The notes under the pieces are model-generated. The model did not search any database, was not told where the DNA came from, and saw only the letters and a list, made by a program, of their open reading frames with translations. A stretch of 64,000 nt of DNA from Bradyrhizobium sp. PSBB068 (GTDB lineage Bacteria > Pseudomonadota > Alphaproteobacteria > Rhizobiales > Xanthobacteraceae): contig CP069300.1 in NCBI GenBank assembly GCA_016839165.1, forward strand, positions 4,650,001 to 4,714,000. The letters are read 5' to 3'. A program made the position numbers and the translations under genes. Positions 48,697-57,923 of this stretch are shown piece by piece. The stretch's first letter is position 1. Each line of letters begins with the position of its first letter.

Positions 48697-50199
48697 TTAC
48701 ATCCGCCCGTCGGAGATCCGCTCACTTTCTTGCGAGGCGTGAGGATACGGCGTCTCACCCTCCCCGATCCGCCGGGGCGGCACGGGCGGCGGCACCGGCC
48801 GCACCACGGCTCCCGGCGGCGGACGGCGCGGCGCCGGTCCCCGGGTTCCGGCCTTGAGATTGGCCTCGGCCAGCCGCGCCTCGCGCAGCCGTTCCTTCGC
48901 ACGTGCACTCTCGCGATGGCGCGCCAGGGTGCCCGCCACGGATGCAGCGCCCCTCGCCCACAAGCCGACGAAATGACCGGCGACACGACCGGTGGTGCCG
49001 CCGGCCCAGACCAGCTCGAACGGAGAAAACAGCCGCCAGCGGTCATCGCCCCACAGAATGCTGCGCGCGATCAACTGCCCGGCGAGCGCCGAGGTGTTGA
49101 GCCCCTGCCGGCCGAAGCCGCTCGCCACCCACAGGCCTCTGCGCAGCTGTCCGATCTGCGGCATGCCGTGCACGGTGACACCAACCGCGCCGCCGAACGT
49201 GTCGGCGATCGGAACCTTCCCGAGCTGCGGGAACACCGTGGCAATCCGGCGCTGCACCGCCGCACCAAGCCGCTTCGGCCGCGCGTTCCAGGTGGTTTCG
49301 GGACTGGCCCACAACAGGCGATCGCCATCGACGACGCGAAAATGGTCGATGCCGTTGCTGTCGACGACCGAGCCGGAAAAGGCGATCGCCTCGGCCAGCC
49401 GTTCTCCGAGCGGCTCGGTCAACGCCGCGTAGCGCCACACCGGCAGCAGCGTATCGGACAGGCGCTTCAGCGGCGCGCCGAGGTGGATATTGCCGGCGAG
49501 GACGATGTGATTGGCACGCAAGCGCGCCGACGGCGTCACGATGCGTTTGCGGATGCCCGAAAAGTCGATGCTGACGACCGGCGTCTCCTCGAAGATCCGG
49601 ACCCCCGCCCGCACAGCCAGCGCGGCGAGGCCGTGGACATATTTGCGGCCATCGATCTGGAACGCCTTCGGATAGTAGATGCCATGGAAGTAGCGGCCGG
49701 TCCTGAGCACGCTGCGGACGCGATCGACCTGCCAGCCTTCGACTTCGGTCGCAAATTCCTCGCCAATCGTCTGCAGGCGGCCGATCAGCGCTTCGCCGAC
49801 ATCGACATTGGAGACTTCCAGCGCGCCGTCGCTTGGGCTGATGCCCGGGATCAAATCCTCGGTGGCGGTGGCGCGCACATAATCGGCGCCCTCCTTGGAC
49901 AGCGCCCATAGCTGCCGGGCATCATCGAGGCCGACGCGCTCGATCACATCCGCGATCGGCAGGCCGAAGCCCGGCATCACGGTGCCGAGATGGTGGCCGG
50001 AGGCGTTCCAGCCGACCTGGCGCCCCTCGAGCACGGCGACGCTGGCCCCGAGCCGCGCCGCCTCGCGGGCCACGGTCAGGCCCGCCAGCCCCGCCCCGAC
50101 CACGCAGATGTCGACGTCGAGGTCGAACGCCAGGCGGTCGCGGAACGGCGAGGCCGCCGCATCGGGGCCGTCTGCCGCACTTGTGGAAGTCTCGCTCAT
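48697..50199 (-). CDS. FAD-dependent oxidoreductase (DAO family)
   Basis: 500 residues. The dinucleotide-binding motif DICVVGAGLAGLTVAREAAR lies at about residues 30-49, and the DAO-type second signature is seen in GLWVASGFGRQGLNTSALAG near residue 370. The pattern is close to gamma-glutamylputrescine oxidase/glycine oxidase-like enzymes acting on an amine. The C-terminal ~70 residues are Arg/Pro-rich and probably disordered. Substrate unknown. It stands alone, 64 bases upstream of msrB on the same strand. Confidence 0.85.
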   Translation of the reverse strand: MSETSTSAADGPDAAASPFRDRLAFDLDVDICVVGAGLAGLTVAREAARLGASVAVLEGRQVGWNASGHHLGTVMPGFGLPIADVIERVGLDDARQLWALSKEGADYVRATATEDLIPGISPSDGALEVSNVDVGEALIGRLQTIGEEFATEVEGWQVDRVRSVLRTGRYFHGIYYPKAFQIDGRKYVHGLAALAVRAGVRIFEETPVVSIDFSGIRKRIVTPSARLRANHIVLAGNIHLGAPLKRLSDTLLPVWRYAALTEPLGERLAEAIAFSGSVVDSNGIDHFRVVDGDRLLWASPETTWNARPKRLGAAVQRRIATVFPQLGKVPIADTFGGAVGVTVHGMPQIGQLRRGLWVASGFGRQGLNTSALAGQLIARSILWGDDRWRLFSPFELVWAGGTTGRVAGHFVGLWARGAASVAGTLARHRESARAKERLREARLAEANLKAGTRGPAPRRPPPGAVVRPVPPPVPPRRIGEGETPYPHASQESERISDGRM

Positions 50200-50293
50200 G
50201 TCGTTTCTTACGAACCGCTGCGGCGCTTGTCACCTTGTCCAGGGCATGAGCCTGTAGAATTAATTCGACCAGACCGAATCGAGATGGAAGTCC

Positions 50294-50836
50294 ATGCGCC
50301 GTTTGCTGCTGCTGCGTCACGCCAAGACCGAAACCGACGCGCCGTCGGGGCAGGACCAGGACCGCCGTCTCGATGAGCGCGGCCACCGCGATGCGGCTGA
50401 GATCGGCGGCTGGATCGCGCGCCACCCGCCGTTGCCCGATCTGGCGCTGGTGTCGCCGGCGGTCCGCACCACGCAGACCTTTGAGATCGTGCGCGAGGCG
50501 CTGACGGGTGCCGGACCTGCGCCGAAAGTCGACTTCGTGCCGGAACTCTACGGCGCCGATCCGGCGCTGCTGCTGACCGCGATCCGGATGGCCTCGGTCA
50601 CCGATCCGAAGCAGCTGATGCTGATCGGCCATAATCCCGGCATGCACGAGCTGGCGCTGACGCTGACCGGCAGCGGCGACGAGGCGGCCAAGCGCGCGCT
50701 CGCCGACAATCTGCCGACTTCGGGACTCGCCGTGTTCGACTTCGCGACCGACGACTGGAACGACGTCTCCTTCCGCCGCGGCAAGCTCGTCCTGTTCGTC
50801 AGCCCTAAACTGTTGAAGCAGGCCTCGCGCGGCTGA
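50294..50836 (+). CDS. SixA-like histidine phosphatase
   Basis: 180 residues. The phosphohistidine motif LLLRHAKTE (His9) and the second histidine in LIGHNPGMHEL identify the histidine phosphatase superfamily, and SPAVRTTQTFEIV is its usual third motif. It is SixA-like in size. SixA in E. coli acts on phosphohistidines of the PTS-Ntr system. It is divergent from the FAD oxidoreductase gene and alone. Confidence 0.88.
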   Translation: MRRLLLLRHAKTETDAPSGQDQDRRLDERGHRDAAEIGGWIARHPPLPDLALVSPAVRTTQTFEIVREALTGAGPAPKVDFVPELYGADPALLLTAIRMASVTDPKQLMLIGHNPGMHELALTLTGSGDEAAKRALADNLPTSGLAVFDFATDDWNDVSFRRGKLVLFVSPKLLKQASRG

Positions 50837-50991
50837 CGCGAGCGGACACCGCCGCGCCGCCATGTTATATTGCCGATGCGCGACAGGGGGACCGGTTCGC
50901 GTCGACCACGAGCTACTGCAAGAAAAAGAAGGCGCGCGTCCCTGGCACAGGGACCAAACGGCTCCAGACCAATCGCGGACAGGAGGCGCAG

Positions 50992-51417
50992 ATGTACAAG
51001 TCCATTCTCGTGCCGATCGACCTCGCCGATACCGATCTGGCGAAGCCTGCGATCGCAACCGCTGCGACACTGTCGCAAACCTGGAACGGCGCGGTGCGTC
51101 TGCTCAACGTGCTGCCGATGACGCCGGTGATGCTCGCCGAATATGTGCCGGCGGATTTCGACAGCCAGCAGCGTGAAACATCGGAAGAGGCGCTGGCGAT
51201 CGTGGCGCGCGAATCCGGCATCGCGCCCGGGCGCATCTCGGGCGTGGTCCGCCAGGGCGGCATCTATCACGAGATCCTCGAGGAGGCCGCGACCATGAAG
51301 GCCGATTTGATCGTGATGACCTCGCACCGCCCGGCGATGCGCACCTACTTCCTAGGCTCGAATGCCGGCCACGTGGTGCGCTACGCCAAATGCTCGGTGC
51401 TGGTGGTGCGGCACTGA
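50992..51417 (+). CDS. Universal stress protein (UspA family)
   Basis: 141 residues. The UspA fold is clear from MYKSILVPIDLADTDLAKPA at the start and the nucleotide-binding C-terminal motif, here MTSHRPAMRTYFLGSNAGHV followed by VRYAKCSVLVVRH. The usual G-2x-G-9x-G(S/T) motif is modified (SHRPAMRTYFLGSNA), so ATP binding is uncertain. It is preceded by AGGAGG. Confidence 0.9.
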   Translation: MYKSILVPIDLADTDLAKPAIATAATLSQTWNGAVRLLNVLPMTPVMLAEYVPADFDSQQRETSEEALAIVARESGIAPGRISGVVRQGGIYHEILEEAATMKADLIVMTSHRPAMRTYFLGSNAGHVVRYAKCSVLVVRH

Positions 51418-51560
51418 AGCGCGATCGGTCCGGCCGCACCGCGTACCATCTCAACGACCGCGGCAGGAGCGCGCCGCTGCCGAAATATCGAAAACAACCC
51501 CATGCAAAGCAGTCAGGCGGCCGCTTCCTCGCCCGGCCCCCTCGCCCGCAAGGGATCGGC

Positions 51561-51797
51561 TCAACGGATCCGGACCAGCTCGAGGTCAAAGTTGCCGGCC
51601 ACGGCGGTCTCGATCTGGCAGCGCGAGATTCCGATGTCGCGCAGTGTCCGGTCGTCGAGCTGGCGCAGCGTCTTGATCGCCTCGCGGCGCACCCAATAGG
51701 TCGCGAGTGCATCGCCCCACACGCGGAGCAATCGGAGCAATTCACTCACCATGCTGGACCGCGCGGGCGCTGCGGCGGCTGAGGACATCGTCGTCAT
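51561..51797 (-). CDS. DUF1127-domain small protein
   Basis: 78 residues. The DUF1127 helix ends the protein: VRREAIKTLRQLDDRTLRDI then GISRCQIE. The N-terminal ~40 residues are of membrane-associating type (LLRLLRVWGDALATYW). The ATG at 51797 is used because AAGGAG lies six bases upstream of it; the ATG at 51803 sits directly on the site. Such Arg-rich proteins affect RNA or phosphate/carbon metabolism in some alphaproteobacteria. It is divergent from the MocR gene. Confidence 0.8.
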   Translation of the reverse strand: MTTMSSAAAAPARSSMVSELLRLLRVWGDALATYWVRREAIKTLRQLDDRTLRDIGISRCQIETAVAGNFDLELVRIR

Positions 51798-51978
51798 TAT
51801 CATCTCCTTCGACGCGCAAACGGCAAGGCTATGCCGTTGACGCAAATGCCGTTTCAGCACCTGCGCCGTCGTGACCTCGGATTGCTTGCGCTCTCCTCGG
51901 TGCAATCATGGGCTTGTTCCCTCCTAAATGATCCGGTACATTGCTCGGAGCAAGGAAAACATTGCTCTCGGTGCAATA

Positions 51979-53322
51979 ATGTCGCGGTTCGAATATCTGA
52001 AGCTGGCGGATGCGGTGGCCGCCGAGATCGCCAGCGGCGCGCTGAAGGCGGGCGACCGCCTGCCGCCGCAGCGCCATTTCGCCTATGACCGCAACATCGC
52101 GGTCTCGACCGCGAGCCGGGTCTACACCGAGCTGTTGCGGCGCGGGCTGGTGGTCGGCGAAGTCGGCCGCGGCACCTTCGTGTCGGGCGAGGCGCGCCGC
52201 GGCAATGCTGCCCCACCCGAGCCGCGCGGCGCCCGCATCGACCTCGAATTCAACTATCCGCTGCTGCCGCACCAGGCGACCATGATCGCAAAGAGCCTCG
52301 AAGGGCTGGAGCGGCCCGAGGTGCTCGAGGGCGCGCTGCGGCCGGCGACCAGTTACGGCACGCGGGCGGCGCGGACGATCTCCTCGGAATTCCTGGCGCG
52401 CAAGAGCTGGGCACCGAATCCCGACCAGATCGTGTTCACCGCCAATGGCCGGCAATGCATCGCCTCGGCGCTGGCCGCCGTCGTGCCGCCCGGCGGCCGC
52501 TGCGGCGTTGAGGCGCTGACCTACCCGTTCGTGAAGGGCATAGCCGCGCGGCTCGGCATCTCGCTGGTGCCGCTCGCGATGGACGAGCACGGCGTCCGCC
52601 CCGATGCGGTGCAAAAGGCGCACCGCGAGGCGCATCTGTCTGCGCTCTACGTCCAGCCCACGATCCAGAACCCGCTCAGCATCACCATGCCGGCCGAGCG
52701 CCGCGCCGAGCTGCTGCGCGTGATCGAGAAGCTCGGCCTCGTCGTGATCGAGGACGGCGTCTACGGCTTCCTCGATGACGAGATGCCGCTGGCCGCGCTC
52801 GCACCCGACAGCTGCATCGTGCTCGACAGCCTGTCGAAGAAGGTCGCGCCCGGTCTCGCGCTCGGCTTCATCGTGTCGCCGCCGCGACTGCGCGAAAGCA
52901 TCATGGCCGCGGTGCGCTCGGGCGGCTGGACCGCGTCGGGCTACGCCTTTGCCGCAGGCCAGCGCCTGATGGCCGACGGCACCGCCGCCGAGCTGTCACG
53001 GCTGAAGCGGATCGACGCCGGCCGCCGCCAGCAGATCGCGGCGAAGCATCTGGCCGATTTCGAGATCCAGACCAACCCGAAGTCCTATCATCTCTGGCTG
53101 ACCCTGCCGCCGCATTGGCGCTCGCAGACCCTGGTCGCCGCCGCAGCGCGCCGCGATATCGCGTTGACGCCGTCGACGACCTTCGCCGCCACGCCCGGGC
53201 ACGCGCCCAATGCAGTGCGGCTTGCACTCGCCGCGCCGCCGATGGAGCAACTCGACCTCGGCCTGCGGACACTGGCGGGAATGCTGAGCGCGACCGAAGA
53301 GGATTTCGACTCGACGGAGTGA
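51979..53322 (+). CDS. MocR-type GntR regulator with aminotransferase domain
   Basis: 447 residues from the ATG at 51979. The N-terminal GntR winged helix (LKLADAVAAEIASGALKAGD, RLPPQRHFAYDRNIAVST) is followed by a type I aminotransferase fold. The PLP lysine is in VLDSLSKKVAPGLALGF, and YVQPTIQNPLSITMPAERR is the family's substrate-side motif. MocR proteins sense PLP or amino compounds. The divergent neighbour is DUF1127, which it may control; the shared promoter region (51798-51978) contains TTGCTC/GGAGCAA arms that may be a binding site. Confidence 0.92.
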   Translation: MSRFEYLKLADAVAAEIASGALKAGDRLPPQRHFAYDRNIAVSTASRVYTELLRRGLVVGEVGRGTFVSGEARRGNAAPPEPRGARIDLEFNYPLLPHQATMIAKSLEGLERPEVLEGALRPATSYGTRAARTISSEFLARKSWAPNPDQIVFTANGRQCIASALAAVVPPGGRCGVEALTYPFVKGIAARLGISLVPLAMDEHGVRPDAVQKAHREAHLSALYVQPTIQNPLSITMPAERRAELLRVIEKLGLVVIEDGVYGFLDDEMPLAALAPDSCIVLDSLSKKVAPGLALGFIVSPPRLRESIMAAVRSGGWTASGYAFAAGQRLMADGTAAELSRLKRIDAGRRQQIAAKHLADFEIQTNPKSYHLWLTLPPHWRSQTLVAAAARRDIALTPSTTFAATPGHAPNAVRLALAAPPMEQLDLGLRTLAGMLSATEEDFDSTE

Positions 53323-53454
53323 CACCGCTCGACGGAGTGACACCGTGCCGAGCGACCGGCCTTCTTCGATCTCCGGCCGGCTTTATTTTGCATCAGCGCC
53401 CCCTGTAAGTCTCCCGTCAGCGACCGGCAGTAGCATCGCGCGCAAGAGGCTCTG

Positions 53455-53574
53455 ATGCGCAGCCTGTTGACGGGATATTTCATGATCTACGGGTTTCCCA
53501 TTCAGAACTGGGTGCCTCCGACATTTGCGGTGCTCCTGGCCTGGATCGCGTTTTCGCGCCGGGTGTTCAAGTAA
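53455..53574 (+). CDS. Micro-membrane protein 1 (39 aa) with IQNW motif
   Basis: 39 residues. A polar start with FPIQNWVPP leads into one membrane helix (TFAVLLAWIAFS) and a basic end (RRVFK). AGAGG lies five bases before the ATG at 53455; the ATG at 53482 is an alternative start giving 30 residues. The next gene, six bases further, encodes a similar peptide, which supports that both are real. Function unknown. Confidence 0.55.
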   Translation: MRSLLTGYFMIYGFPIQNWVPPTFAVLLAWIAFSRRVFK

Positions 53575-53580
53575 TCAACG

Positions 53581-53685
53581 ATGGGTGATTGGCTCGTCAG
53601 CGGCACGGCAGTTCAGAACTGGATTCTGGTGGCGCTCGCGATCACCGCGCTTGCAGCAGCCTATTCCTGGTGGTCGAAGCGCTAA
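53581..53685 (+). CDS. Micro-membrane protein 2 (34 aa) with VQNW motif
   Basis: 34 residues: MGDWLVSGTAVQNW, then a membrane helix (ILVALAITALAAAYSWW) and a basic end (SKR). The QNW motif sits before the helix in the same place as in the preceding 39-residue protein, though the rest differs. The ribosome-binding site is weak, so translation may depend on the gene before it. Function unknown. Confidence 0.55.
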   Translation: MGDWLVSGTAVQNWILVALAITALAAAYSWWSKR

Positions 53686-53730
53686 CGCATGATGAACTGT
53701 GATCGAAAGGCTTCGGCCGGGCGCTCGCTT

Positions 53731-53850
53731 CACCTCTCCCTTTGGGAGAGGTCGATTTGCGAAGCAAATCGGGTGAGGGGCGCAGCTCTAACGAGAGAGT
53801 GTAACCCCTCACCCGACGCTACGCGCCGACCTCTCCCAAAGGGAGAGGTG
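53731..53850. repeat. Long inverted repeat CACCTCTCCCTTTGGGAGAGGTCG ... inverse
   Basis: CACCTCTCCCTTTGGGAGAG at 53731-53750 and CTCTCCCAAAGGGAGAGGTG at 53831-53850 are inverted copies, each itself a hairpin. Between them CGGGTGAGGGG pairs with CCCCTCACCCG. It follows the two micro-protein genes. The same arm is at 10149-10170. Confidence 0.85.
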
Positions 53851-53895
53851 AACCTCCGCTGCCGATCTAGGTTCAAGCCAATCCCATGATGCACG

Positions 53896-54255
53896 CTAGA
53901 AACCACAGGCAGCATACGTCTTCCGGGCCAGACGAAAATGCGCGCCGTCGGCGACGAAGTCGACATCCAGGCACTGGTTGCCTCGACGATACTCGCCGAT
54001 CGCGCCGCATTGCAGATATTCGAGGTTGATCCGCCAGCGCTTTTCTTGCGGCGAGTAGGTCGCAAAGTCGTGCTGCGCGACCGGCGTACCTTTGCAAATT
54101 CCGGCAACATATTGCCGCACGTCGAGGGGCAGAGAATCGATGTGATGAGGATCAGCCAGATCATGCTTGTTGCCGACGCTGCCGCCCTTGGAAACAGCCG
54201 GCGCGACACTCAAGAGCATGAGACAAAGAGCGAGAAGGGGGATCCGGATTGTCAT
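53896..54255 (-). CDS. Exported protein of unknown function
   Basis: 119 residues. A signal peptide (residues 1-22, IRIPLLALCLMLLSVAPAVS) precedes a mature part with four cysteines (AGICKGT, LQCGAIG, NQCLDVD, AACGF), fitting two disulfides in the periplasm. The middle is mixed, with HHIDSLPLDVRQYVAG and YSPQEKRWRINLEYL. No family recognised. It lies between the long repeat and the YdcF-like gene. Confidence 0.65.
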   Translation of the reverse strand: MTIRIPLLALCLMLLSVAPAVSKGGSVGNKHDLADPHHIDSLPLDVRQYVAGICKGTPVAQHDFATYSPQEKRWRINLEYLQCGAIGEYRRGNQCLDVDFVADGAHFRLARKTYAACGF

Positions 54256-54353
54256 CTGACACTCCAGCTAGAAGCAAATCGTACGGCAATGTTACAGCGG
54301 GTTGCTTACAGCCCGCTTACAATCCGGCCGGCGAGAACGTGCAGATTCGTGCT

Positions 54354-54947
54354 TCAGGCGACCGGCCATCGCGCGATGAATCCCCGCACCAAGTACGGCT
54401 CGATCTTGTCCCATTCCGTCAGGACACGGCGACGAAATTCGGGAACGGTGTGCCAGAGCGCGCGCGGGACCGCAAAGCTATCCACCGTCACCAGCATCTT
54501 CTCGACCTCCGGCCAGTGCCGCTGCAGCGTCATGGGATAGCGCCGCGCGGTCCAGCTATTGCCGAGACAGATCACGCTGCTGATATTGGCGAGCCCGAGC
54601 GCCGCGTCGATCACCGGCAGCGAGAAGATCACGTTCTCGCCGGTGTTCCGCGCGCGATGCTCCTCGAGGATCCGCTCGGCCGGCACGCCGCCCGCGACTA
54701 TGGCGCCCTTGATGATCTCGCATTCCGAGCGGACATCGCCCGGCGTGACGCCGCCGCTCACGATCGACCAGCGCGCGAAGCCGTCGCGCCAGAGCCGGAC
54801 AGCCGCGTCGACCAGCTCGGCGACATCGCCGCGGGTGCCGAACACGAACAGCAGATCGGCGGGCTTGAGCGGCGTCTCGATCAGGTGCCGGGCATTGATC
54901 GCGGCGATCTCGTCGTCGGACGGCATCCGCAAGCTTCGATCATCCAT
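54354..54947 (-). CDS. YdcF/DUF218-like protein
   Basis: 197 residues from the ATG at 54947. The DUF218 pattern appears as LKPADLLFVFGTRGDVAELV, ARWSIVSGGVTPGDVRSECE, EEHRARNTGENVIFS and ICLGNSWTARRYPMTLQR. No membrane anchor is present, unlike SanA or ElyC. The fold binds nucleotide-like or other ligands, function unknown. The next gene upstream on this strand is a two-helix membrane protein 72 bases away. Confidence 0.8.
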   Translation of the reverse strand: MDDRSLRMPSDDEIAAINARHLIETPLKPADLLFVFGTRGDVAELVDAAVRLWRDGFARWSIVSGGVTPGDVRSECEIIKGAIVAGGVPAERILEEHRARNTGENVIFSLPVIDAALGLANISSVICLGNSWTARRYPMTLQRHWPEVEKMLVTVDSFAVPRALWHTVPEFRRRVLTEWDKIEPYLVRGFIARWPVA

Positions 54948-55019
54948 GCCCCTGCCCGTTCCGTTCGCGACACCACACGCCGACGATGCCGCGCACGAGG
55001 CAATGCACGAAGTCACGTT

Positions 55020-55685
55020 TCATTGCGCTTGATTGCGATCCGGCTTGGGCAACGGCTTGGGTAGCAGCGTGTCGGGCAGTTGATCGAAGCCGTAGCGCCG
55101 CGGGCGGTTGCGGCCGACGAAGCCGCCGACCTGCCAGGTGAACAGCGCGGCGAAGCCGAGCAGGAACAGCGCGCCTGTCCAGTTCGCGGTCATCAACGCC
55201 ATCACCAGCAATCCGACCATCGCCACCGCAAGCCACGCCAGCACGGCCAGCGCCGCGGTGTATGTCTTCGACCCGAGACCTCCGACCAGCCTCGCCGTGC
55301 TGCCGGCCGCCTGCATCCGGCGATGCAGCTCGACGATGAAGTCGCGATAGAGATGGCCCTGCGGCGCGACCAGCGTCGCGGTCTGCCAGGTGGTCGAGAG
55401 GATCGCGATCCGCCCGCCCTTGGCATGGTCGATGTCGACGCGAAACCGCTGCTGCTGCATCGACACCGGGCGATACGACAGCTTCACGGCGGAAATGTCG
55501 GCATAGTCCCACACGCCCGATCGGCCGGCGATCCGCCACGACAGCCCCTCATCGGTCAGCTCGAACTGGTGCGCCGAGCCGACCAAGGAGGCCTTGTAGG
55601 CATAGCGCACGGCTGCGCCCTCGCCTGCCTCCGACCGCGCCTGCAACGTTGTTGGCAATTTGCCGTTCCGCCTGTTCGGACACAT
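55020..55685 (-). CDS. Predicted membrane protein of unknown function (PH-like N-terminus)
   Basis: 221 residues. Residues ~25-110 are strand-rich: QFELTDEGLSWRIAGRSGVW, ISAVKLSYRPVSMQQQRFRV, IAILSTTWQT, resembling a PH-like domain. Then come two close membrane helices (about residues 140-165 and 168-186) and a basic tail. It is divergent from the gene at 55730. No named family recognised. Confidence 0.65.
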   Translation of the reverse strand: MCPNRRNGKLPTTLQARSEAGEGAAVRYAYKASLVGSAHQFELTDEGLSWRIAGRSGVWDYADISAVKLSYRPVSMQQQRFRVDIDHAKGGRIAILSTTWQTATLVAPQGHLYRDFIVELHRRMQAAGSTARLVGGLGSKTYTAALAVLAWLAVAMVGLLVMALMTANWTGALFLLGFAALFTWQVGGFVGRNRPRRYGFDQLPDTLLPKPLPKPDRNQAQ

Positions 55686-55729
55686 CCGCGCGCTTGCATG
55701 GAGTGTCGTGCCTATCCTACAAGCGAGCC

Positions 55730-56164
55730 ATGCCCGAGACGACCTATTTTCCGCGTTACCTCATCCTCGGCGGCGCGATGATTTCAGGCGTGCTGCTGGC
55801 GCTGGCCGTGCATATGCTCGGTGCGCGCTATGGGCTTGATCTCGGCGGGCTGTGGCGTTCCGACAGCCACGAGTTCATGCCGGCAGGTGCGGCGATCGCC
55901 TGGTGGCTGATCGCGAGCGTCGGGTTCTCGGGCGGCTATTTCACCGCCAATCTGATGCACAGCGCAGTGGCCGGCCAGATCCCGCAGCGGATGCGGCAGT
56001 TCCTGATCGTCGTCGGCGTGCTGATGCTGGCCGGCGCCGGCCAGGCGGCCTCCGCACCGAGCGCGGTGTCGACCATCTCCGCCGTGCTCGCCGGCCTCGC
56101 CGCTTTGTGCCTCGGCGCCGTGATGGCGTTTTGCGGCGCCTATTTTGCGCTGAGGAAGAGCTAG
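55730..56164 (+). CDS. Small membrane protein of unknown function
   Basis: 144 residues from the ATG at 55730. Four hydrophobic segments: FPRYLILGGAMISGVLLALA, AAIAWWLIASVGFSGGYFTA, FLIVVGVLMLAGAGQAAS and a C-terminal LAGLAALCLGAVMAFCGAYF. It is divergent from the membrane protein at 55020-55685. The 271-base gap that follows (56165-56435) has no gene, and shows a GAGCGGATGTCGCTCCGCTT hairpin near 56201. Confidence 0.65.
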   Translation: MPETTYFPRYLILGGAMISGVLLALAVHMLGARYGLDLGGLWRSDSHEFMPAGAAIAWWLIASVGFSGGYFTANLMHSAVAGQIPQRMRQFLIVVGVLMLAGAGQAASAPSAVSTISAVLAGLAALCLGAVMAFCGAYFALRKS

Positions 56165-56435
56165 CGCGTCTACTCGTAAACGTTCGGACTCGGAGGTAGA
56201 GCGGATGTCGCTCCGCTTGGCCGCGGCAGACGGCTTATGGCCCGTTGCTGACCTCCGGGGCCATCGCCGAGATTTCCGAGTCCGAGAGGACACTTGGTTC
56301 CGAGGCTCGGATGTCGCACCTTGACCCCAAGCCGCCATTCGACCGTCGCTCGATTACAACTGGCCGGGGCTTCTCAGAAGTACGGCTTCGCGATACCGTG
56401 GCACGGACCTATCGGCCGGAGCGTCGGAGGGTACA

Positions 56436-57734
56436 ATGGCGGTGCCAGTCACGCGCTATGCCAAGAGTGGCGAAGTTCATATCGCCTATCAGGTCTTTGG
56501 CGATGGCGCGATTGATCTCGTATTTGTGCCGGGGTTCATCTCGCACATCGAGAACTACTGGGAGCATCCAGATCTAGCCCGATGGCTCCTTCGTCTCGGG
56601 ACCTTTGCCCGCGTGATCATGTTCGACAAGCGTGGGACCGGGCTGTCTGACCCGGTCTCCGAAATGCCGTCACTGGACATGCGCATGGATGATGTTCGCG
56701 CGGTGATGGACGCGGCGGCAAGCAAGAGCGCGGCCTTGCTGGGCGTCTCGGAGGGTGGGGGCTTGGCGGCGCTGTTTGCCGCGACCTATCCTGAACGTTG
56801 CCAGCGGCTGGTGCTGTACGGCACGTTTGCGCGCTTCCCAATTTCCGACGAGGTCCTCAAGCCTCTCATAAAGTACATCGATCGAGCCTGGGGGAGCGGC
56901 GTAAGTCTGCCCGTCTGGGCACCGTCACGCCGAAGCGACCAGGCCATGCAGCAATGGTGGGGTCGCTTTGAGCGACTGGGCGGGAGCCCCGCCGCGACAG
57001 TTGCCGTCCTTCGCATGGCCGCCGAAACCGACGTCAGCGGCGTTCTGTCCTCGATTCGGGTGCCGACACTCGTGATCCATTGCAAGGATGATACGCTTAT
57101 CCCCGTCGAGTGCGGACGTTTCATTGCGCAGACTATCCCCGGCGCGCAGTGGATCGAGTTGGCCGGACAGGATCATCTCTTCTTCATTCACGAGCAGATC
57201 GGCGACTTCGTCGAGGAGTTCCTGACCGGATCGGTCTCGGAAGCCGAAAGCCACCGCGTGCTCGCAACCGTCCTGTTCACGGACATCGTCGGTTCGACGG
57301 CACGCGCCGAGCAAGTCGGCGATAAACATTGGCATGACCTGCTCGGCGCACATCATGCTACGGTGAGGCGCGAACTCGCACGTTACCGGGGCCGTGAGGT
57401 GAAATCGCTGGGAGACGGATTTCTCGCCACCTTCGACGGACCCGCCCGCGCGGTCCGCTGTGCTTGCGCCATTGCTGATGCTGTGCGGCTGCTGGGCATT
57501 GAAGTCCGCTGCGGCCTGCATACCGGCGAGATCGAAACTGGAGACAACGACGTGCTGGGAATCGCGGTCCACATTGCATCACGCATCTCCGCGTCTGCCG
57601 TCGCGGGCGAAGTCCTCGTATCGCGGACCGTGAAGGACCTGGTCTCTGGCTCAGGCCTGCAGTTCAGTGAGCGGGGAAAGCACTCGCTCAAGGGACTCCA
57701 GGATCCGATGGAGCTCTATGCAACCGTACGCTGA
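56436..57734 (+). CDS. Alpha/beta-hydrolase fused to a class III nucleotidyl cyclase domain
   Basis: 432 residues. Residues ~1-265 are an alpha/beta hydrolase with the nucleophile elbow GVSEGG (Ser105), acid candidate Asp219 (CKDDTLIP) and His247 (GQDHLFF). Residues ~270-432 are a class III adenylate/guanylate cyclase domain: FTDIVGSTAR (metal Asp283), KSLGDGFLATFDGP (Asp327) and GLHTGEIE. Fusions of this type occur in bradyrhizobia. It may couple a small-molecule ester or lactone signal to cyclic nucleotide output. It stands alone. Confidence 0.9.
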   Translation: MAVPVTRYAKSGEVHIAYQVFGDGAIDLVFVPGFISHIENYWEHPDLARWLLRLGTFARVIMFDKRGTGLSDPVSEMPSLDMRMDDVRAVMDAAASKSAALLGVSEGGGLAALFAATYPERCQRLVLYGTFARFPISDEVLKPLIKYIDRAWGSGVSLPVWAPSRRSDQAMQQWWGRFERLGGSPAATVAVLRMAAETDVSGVLSSIRVPTLVIHCKDDTLIPVECGRFIAQTIPGAQWIELAGQDHLFFIHEQIGDFVEEFLTGSVSEAESHRVLATVLFTDIVGSTARAEQVGDKHWHDLLGAHHATVRRELARYRGREVKSLGDGFLATFDGPARAVRCACAIADAVRLLGIEVRCGLHTGEIETGDNDVLGIAVHIASRISASAVAGEVLVSRTVKDLVSGSGLQFSERGKHSLKGLQDPMELYATVR

Positions 57735-57923
57735 GGCTGGCAGGACCGCAGTCTTCGATCTGAGCGGTCGCAGAGCCCGCATCTGGTCCCAAGGCCGACA
57801 TGCCACCATCTCCGTTTCATCGTCGCCATTCAAGTGCGAAGCGGACGCTGCCAATTTGTGAACAGCGCCCGAGCCAAGTGGACGCCGGCTCGCGTCAAGA
57901 AACCGCGTCCGACAAGAAGCCAG

